From: an uncultured Clostridia bacterium
GTDB lineage: Bacteria > Bacillota > Clostridia > Oscillospirales > Oscillospiraceae
Reading direction: 5' to 3'
Length of the DNA: 61,133 nucleotides
Assembly (NCBI GenBank): GCA_947383645.1
Contig: CANDEH010000005.1
Location: forward strand, 1 to 61,133
Shown here: positions 58,746 to 61,133 of the stretch, one piece after another
Position numbering within the stretch: the stretch's first letter is position 1
Layout: each line of letters starts with the position of its first letter
The notes under the pieces: generated by a model
What the model was told of the DNA's origin: nothing
The model's input: the letters and a program-made list of their open reading frames with translations, nothing else
Database searches by the model: none
Program-made: the position numbers and the translations under genes

Positions 58746-58814
58746 CCCAGAGCCCGTATTTGCAACTGAAAACGGCAGATGGACGGGGGGATTTCTTCGG
58801 CGATCAGGGCAAAT

Positions 58815-58845
58815 TTTCGCAGGAATCCTGACGGGTTTCAAGAAA
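58815..58845. mobile_element. Fragment of the miniature inverted-repeat element
   Basis: GCAGGAATCCTGACGG plus GTTTCAAG (58819-58842) matches the interior of the element at 46868-47029 (46936-46959) with one difference. Terminal repeats are not found, so it is a fragment or a shared internal module. Confidence 0.55.
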
Positions 58846-58942
58846 ATTTCGGGAAGCGCGGAGCGGCGGATCATGACCCGGCCAGCTGATGTTTGAGATT
58901 GTGAATACAGGTTCTAAATCAGAGAGAAACGGAGAGGACGAC

Positions 58943-59467
58943 ATGCTGACTATCGAGACCAGACGCATGCGGATGGTTGAGGCCGCAGAGACAGACGTCG
59001 AGGCTATCATCGCCATGGAGCGCCACCCGGACAACCGGGACTTCATTTGGATGGGCACCGCCCAGGAGCACCGGGAGGAGATCCGCGACCCGGACCACCT
59101 GCTCCTGCTCTTCCGTGCCCGGGAGGGCGGGGAGGTTCTGGGCTACTCCCTCAACCACCTGAACCGGAAGTCCCACGTCTTTGAGATCCGCCGGATTGTG
59201 ATTACCGACAAGGGTAAGGGCTACGGGCGGGAGGCCATGAAGGCCCTGATCTGCTACGCCTTCGACAAGGCGGACACCAACCGGCTCTGGCTGGACGTGT
59301 ACCCCGACAACCCCCGGGGAATCCACCTGTACGAGTCCCTGGGGATGCACCGGGACGGCGTGCTGCGGCAGAACTATCTGTCGGATCGGGGGTATCTGGA
59401 TCAGATCGTGTACTCTCTGCTCCGCAGTGAATATGAGGCGGCGGCGGATCGGTATCAGGAGGACTGA
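58943..59467 (+). CDS. GNAT-family N-acetyltransferase (RimJ/RimL-like)
   Basis: 174 residues. Starts MLTIETRRMRMVEAAETD, then FEIRRIVITDKGKGYGREAMKAL (acetyl-CoA pyrophosphate loop, partly quoted as KGKGYGREAM) and NPRGIHLYESLGM, typical of ribosomal-protein or amino-acid acetyltransferases. ATG at 58943 with GGAGAGGA upstream rather than the earlier in-frame codon at 58889. It stands alone downstream of the importer; the acceptor is unknown. Confidence 0.86.
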   Translation: MLTIETRRMRMVEAAETDVEAIIAMERHPDNRDFIWMGTAQEHREEIRDPDHLLLLFRAREGGEVLGYSLNHLNRKSHVFEIRRIVITDKGKGYGREAMKALICYAFDKADTNRLWLDVYPDNPRGIHLYESLGMHRDGVLRQNYLSDRGYLDQIVYSLLRSEYEAAADRYQED

Positions 59468-59483
59468 TCCGACGGCTGCCCCG

Positions 59484-59526
59484 GCATGGCAAAGCCCGCT
59501 TCGTCAGGGGGCGGGCTTTGCCATGC
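59484..59526. terminator. Strong hairpin after the acetyltransferase gene
   Basis: 16-bp perfect stem GCATGGCAAAGCCCGC (59484-59499) / complement (59511-59526), 17 bases past the stop. There is no clear T-run, but it sits where a terminator is expected. From here to 60129 no gene is supported; a second 9-bp GC hairpin, GCCCCCGAC/GTCGGGGGC (59888-59920), has a T-rich tract on its minus side. Confidence 0.6.
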
Positions 59527-60129
59527 TGCCGCCCTCCTGCGGCTATGTTGCCGGGGCGACTGAAAATTGGGAAAGTCCGGCGGGTAGAATGCGGTGCGGT
59601 TTTGCTGCGGTCGCAGGGGGAGGTCGCCGTATTTGTAATGGAGTGGGGCGTCGAGCGGGTGGGTAGGGCGTTCTGACAACCGTCAGAGAGCCTGCGTCCT
59701 TTGCTCTGTTGGGCCTCCAGTCTCTTTTGGATTTCCTTTGCTTCTGCTATGCGGCTTGACTGCAAAAAATTTTCGCAAAGTGAAATTGGATCGGCCGACG
59801 TTTTGTGCTTCTATCAGAGGAGAGGGGGGTGTATGCAGGAAAGTTTGTGTGTGATACTGCCAGACTGATGTTGGGGCAAAAAGGAAGAGCCCCCGACTCT
59901 TGGATTTCAAGGGTCGGGGGCTGATTGCCTCTTATTCCCACTCGTTGCTGGGCATCCTATTCTAACGGATTTTGCTTTAGAAATATGATACCCTGTTCTT
60001 TTGATTATTTGATATATCCATATTATCCAGCCTATACGATGGGCTGTTATCAAATTGTTATCAGCGGTGATAACGGGAGGCAGAGTATATTACTTTTTCT
60101 CTGCTGGTTTACGACTTTAATAATAGCAC

Positions 60130-60166
60130 AAAAGGCGGGGAAATGCAACTGCATTCTCCGCCTTTT
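60130..60166. terminator. Hairpin terminator below the AT-rich membrane gene
   Basis: AAAAGGCGG (60130-60138) and CCGCCTTTT (60158-60166) with an inner GAATGCA/TGCATTT-like pairing; T/A tracts on both sides allow use from either direction. It lies 13 bases past the stop of the gene at 60179. Confidence 0.7.
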
Positions 60167-60178
60167 CCAGAGCGTTCA

Positions 60179-60574
60179 TCACCCCAATAAACTGGAATCT
60201 GGACTATTTATATTTTTTCTCCTCTTTTCAACTACCGCAAAAATGCATAGTCCAATAAATATGATGAATATTGCTGAATAAAATATAGTTCCTCCTAATA
60301 TCCAAAGTATATTCCATATAAAGGAAGCGGCTGTTTTGTCGATTACTAAAGAATAACCCCAATTAAATTTACAAAATTCATAATGCACTATCGCTACTAT
60401 AGTAGAAAGACCAAACCAAAGAAAAGCAAATTTCATTTGAACCTTTTCTTTTACATATTCCCTAAGCAATCCAATACAAAAGCATATCATAAGAGAAGCA
60501 GTAAAAAAGGGAAATATTCTCATGCTAAACGTCAGAAGTTCATCTGACATATTTTGAGTAAGAAAATTAATCAT
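60179..60574 (-). CDS. AT-rich small membrane protein of unknown function
   Basis: 131 residues with about four membrane segments (IFPFFTASLMICFCIGLL; FAFLWFGLSTIVAIVHY; AASFIWNILWILGGTIF; AIFIIFIGLCIFAVV). GGAG lies five bases before the ATG. Base composition is strikingly AT-rich compared with the GC-rich genes of the rest of the window, and codon choice follows, which points to recent transfer. No family recognised. A terminator hairpin follows. Confidence 0.75.
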   Translation of the reverse strand: MINFLTQNMSDELLTFSMRIFPFFTASLMICFCIGLLREYVKEKVQMKFAFLWFGLSTIVAIVHYEFCKFNWGYSLVIDKTAASFIWNILWILGGTIFYSAIFIIFIGLCIFAVVEKRRKNINSPDSSLLG

Positions 60575-60768
60575 TTACACTCCATCTCTTTTCATTCAAC
60601 TTTGGTTTGTCCATATTATACTGAGTTTTGTCCCACTTTTGCGCAATAACATTCACCAGGTTTTACCAGGAACACGGAATCGAACTGGACTTTTATTATA
60701 ACAGCAAAAGCACCTGCTGACAAGTATAAATTAGGAGGGCACCCCTTGAAATGCCCTCCTGATGTCCA

Positions 60769-61133
60769 TTACCTTGTCCCCCGGCTGAACTTCCGCTTTG
60801 CTTTCTTTTGCTCTTTCTCTGCCGCCTCCCGGCGCTTTGCTTCCTCCACGGCCCTCTCTACCTCCTCCAGGCCAAAAGCCCGCTTCACCCGCTCAAAGTC
60901 GGCGGCTGTCCCCCACAGGGCCTTGTTCTCCAACTTCGCTTCCTGCAAGCGGTCGGACAACCGCTCGTTCCCCTCCCTGGCCCGTCCATAATCCCCCTGC
61001 AAACGTTCATACTTCCCCTTTAACTCGACATAGGCCCGGTACAAAGAGCGCAGCACTTTGACGATCTTGGCAAGCAGAGGCTTGGCTTTCTTCTCCCGGT
61101 AGGACTTGGCGCTCTCCAGCGGCCCAGGCTCCG
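60769..61133 (-). CDS. C-terminal part of a probable mobilisation (MobV/Pre-like) protein, cut by the window edge
   Basis: A minus-strand frame stays open from the window end to a stop at 60769 (121 residues seen). It is highly charged and coiled-coil: LLAKIVKVLRSLYRAY, KYERLQGDYGRAREGNERL, LEEVERAVEEAKRREAAEKE. Such tails close plasmid-recombination/relaxase proteins of mobilisable elements, but the catalytic part is outside the window, so the identity is tentative. A GTG at 61056 could serve as an internal start, but the frame extends upstream without stops. Confidence 0.5.
   Translation of the reverse strand, partial: EPGPLESAKSYREKKAKPLLAKIVKVLRSLYRAYVELKGKYERLQGDYGRAREGNERLSDRLQEAKLENKALWGTAADFERVKRAFGLEEVERAVEEAKRREAAEKEQKKAKRKFSRGTR

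Noticed and set aside
59925..60281. A 118-codon plus-strand frame with some hydrophobic stretches
   Set aside because: It overlaps the terminator hairpin and the better-supported minus-strand membrane gene, and has no ribosome site.
60640..60690. tRNA-like T-arm sequence (GTTCGATTCC on the minus strand)
   Set aside because: The flanking bases do not form a 5-bp T-stem and no acceptor, D or anticodon arms are found, so it is not a tRNA and too weak to call an attachment site.

Overview
The window looks like the chromosome of a high-GC, strictly anaerobic clostridial bacterium. It is most like the Oscillospiraceae (Flavonifractor / Lawsonibacter / Intestinimonas type); this placement is inferred from gene content, SLH surface proteins, T-box control and base composition, not from a marker-gene search. 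No rRNA, tRNA or CRISPR array was found.

Layout. (1) 0.2-6.9 kb, minus strand: a Wood-Ljungdahl cluster with a fused corrinoid protein/methyltransferase (AcsC-AcsE), AcsD, the nickel-insertion ATPase CooC, MetF, CooT, a His-rich nickel-type protein and two small unknown proteins. CODH (AcsA) and acetyl-CoA synthase (AcsB) are not in the window. (2) 7.4-13.6 kb, plus: a MacA/MacB-type export system and an SLH surface protein. (3) 14.3-15.9 kb: pyrF-pyrE. (4) 16.4-22.5 kb: a very large secreted M60-type metallopeptidase with a dockerin-like module, overlapping a gene for an SLH-anchored protein. (5) 23.2-32.5 kb, minus: ilvE, a nitrilase-family amidase, a nucleoside phosphorylase, a four-subunit 2-oxoacid:ferredoxin oxidoreductase (VOR type), a P-loop ATPase, a GNAT enzyme, and an XRE-cupin-acyl-CoA ligase fusion behind a T-box leader whose specifier reads as GUA (valine). 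(6) 32.6-46.4 kb: a complete methylaspartate route for glutamate fermentation: glutamate mutase (GlmS, GlmL, GlmE), methylaspartate ammonia-lyase, a two-subunit mesaconate hydratase, a three-subunit citramalate/citrate lyase, and on the opposite strand its activation genes citC, a P-loop/SAD gene and citX-citG. A GntR regulator sits in the middle. (7) 46.4-48.5 kb: gene-poor DNA with a decayed response regulator and miniature inverted-repeat elements. (8) 48.6-53.1 kb, minus: XpaC, five small membrane proteins, TelA and a TPM-domain protein. (9) 53.7-58.7 kb: a five-gene peptide/nickel-type ABC importer. (10) 59.5-61.1 kb: an AT-rich small membrane gene and the 3' end of a probable mobilisation protein, suggesting the edge of a mobile element.

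How it works together. Glutamate would be converted through 3-methylaspartate, mesaconate and citramalate to acetate and pyruvate. The corrinoid and nickel enzymes of the Wood-Ljungdahl branch would handle C1 units and reducing equivalents. The VOR/IlvE/acyl-CoA ligase set can in principle interconvert isobutyrate, isobutyryl-CoA, 2-oxoisovalerate and valine; a tRNA-Val-sensing T-box on the ligase would make biosynthesis the likely direction.

The most unusual feature is the intergenic DNA. Several families of modular hairpin elements keep their connecting sequences while the hairpin arms differ but stay self-complementary. There are also heptamer arrays (GATAGGA / ATTAGGA) that repeatedly start at or just after stop codons.
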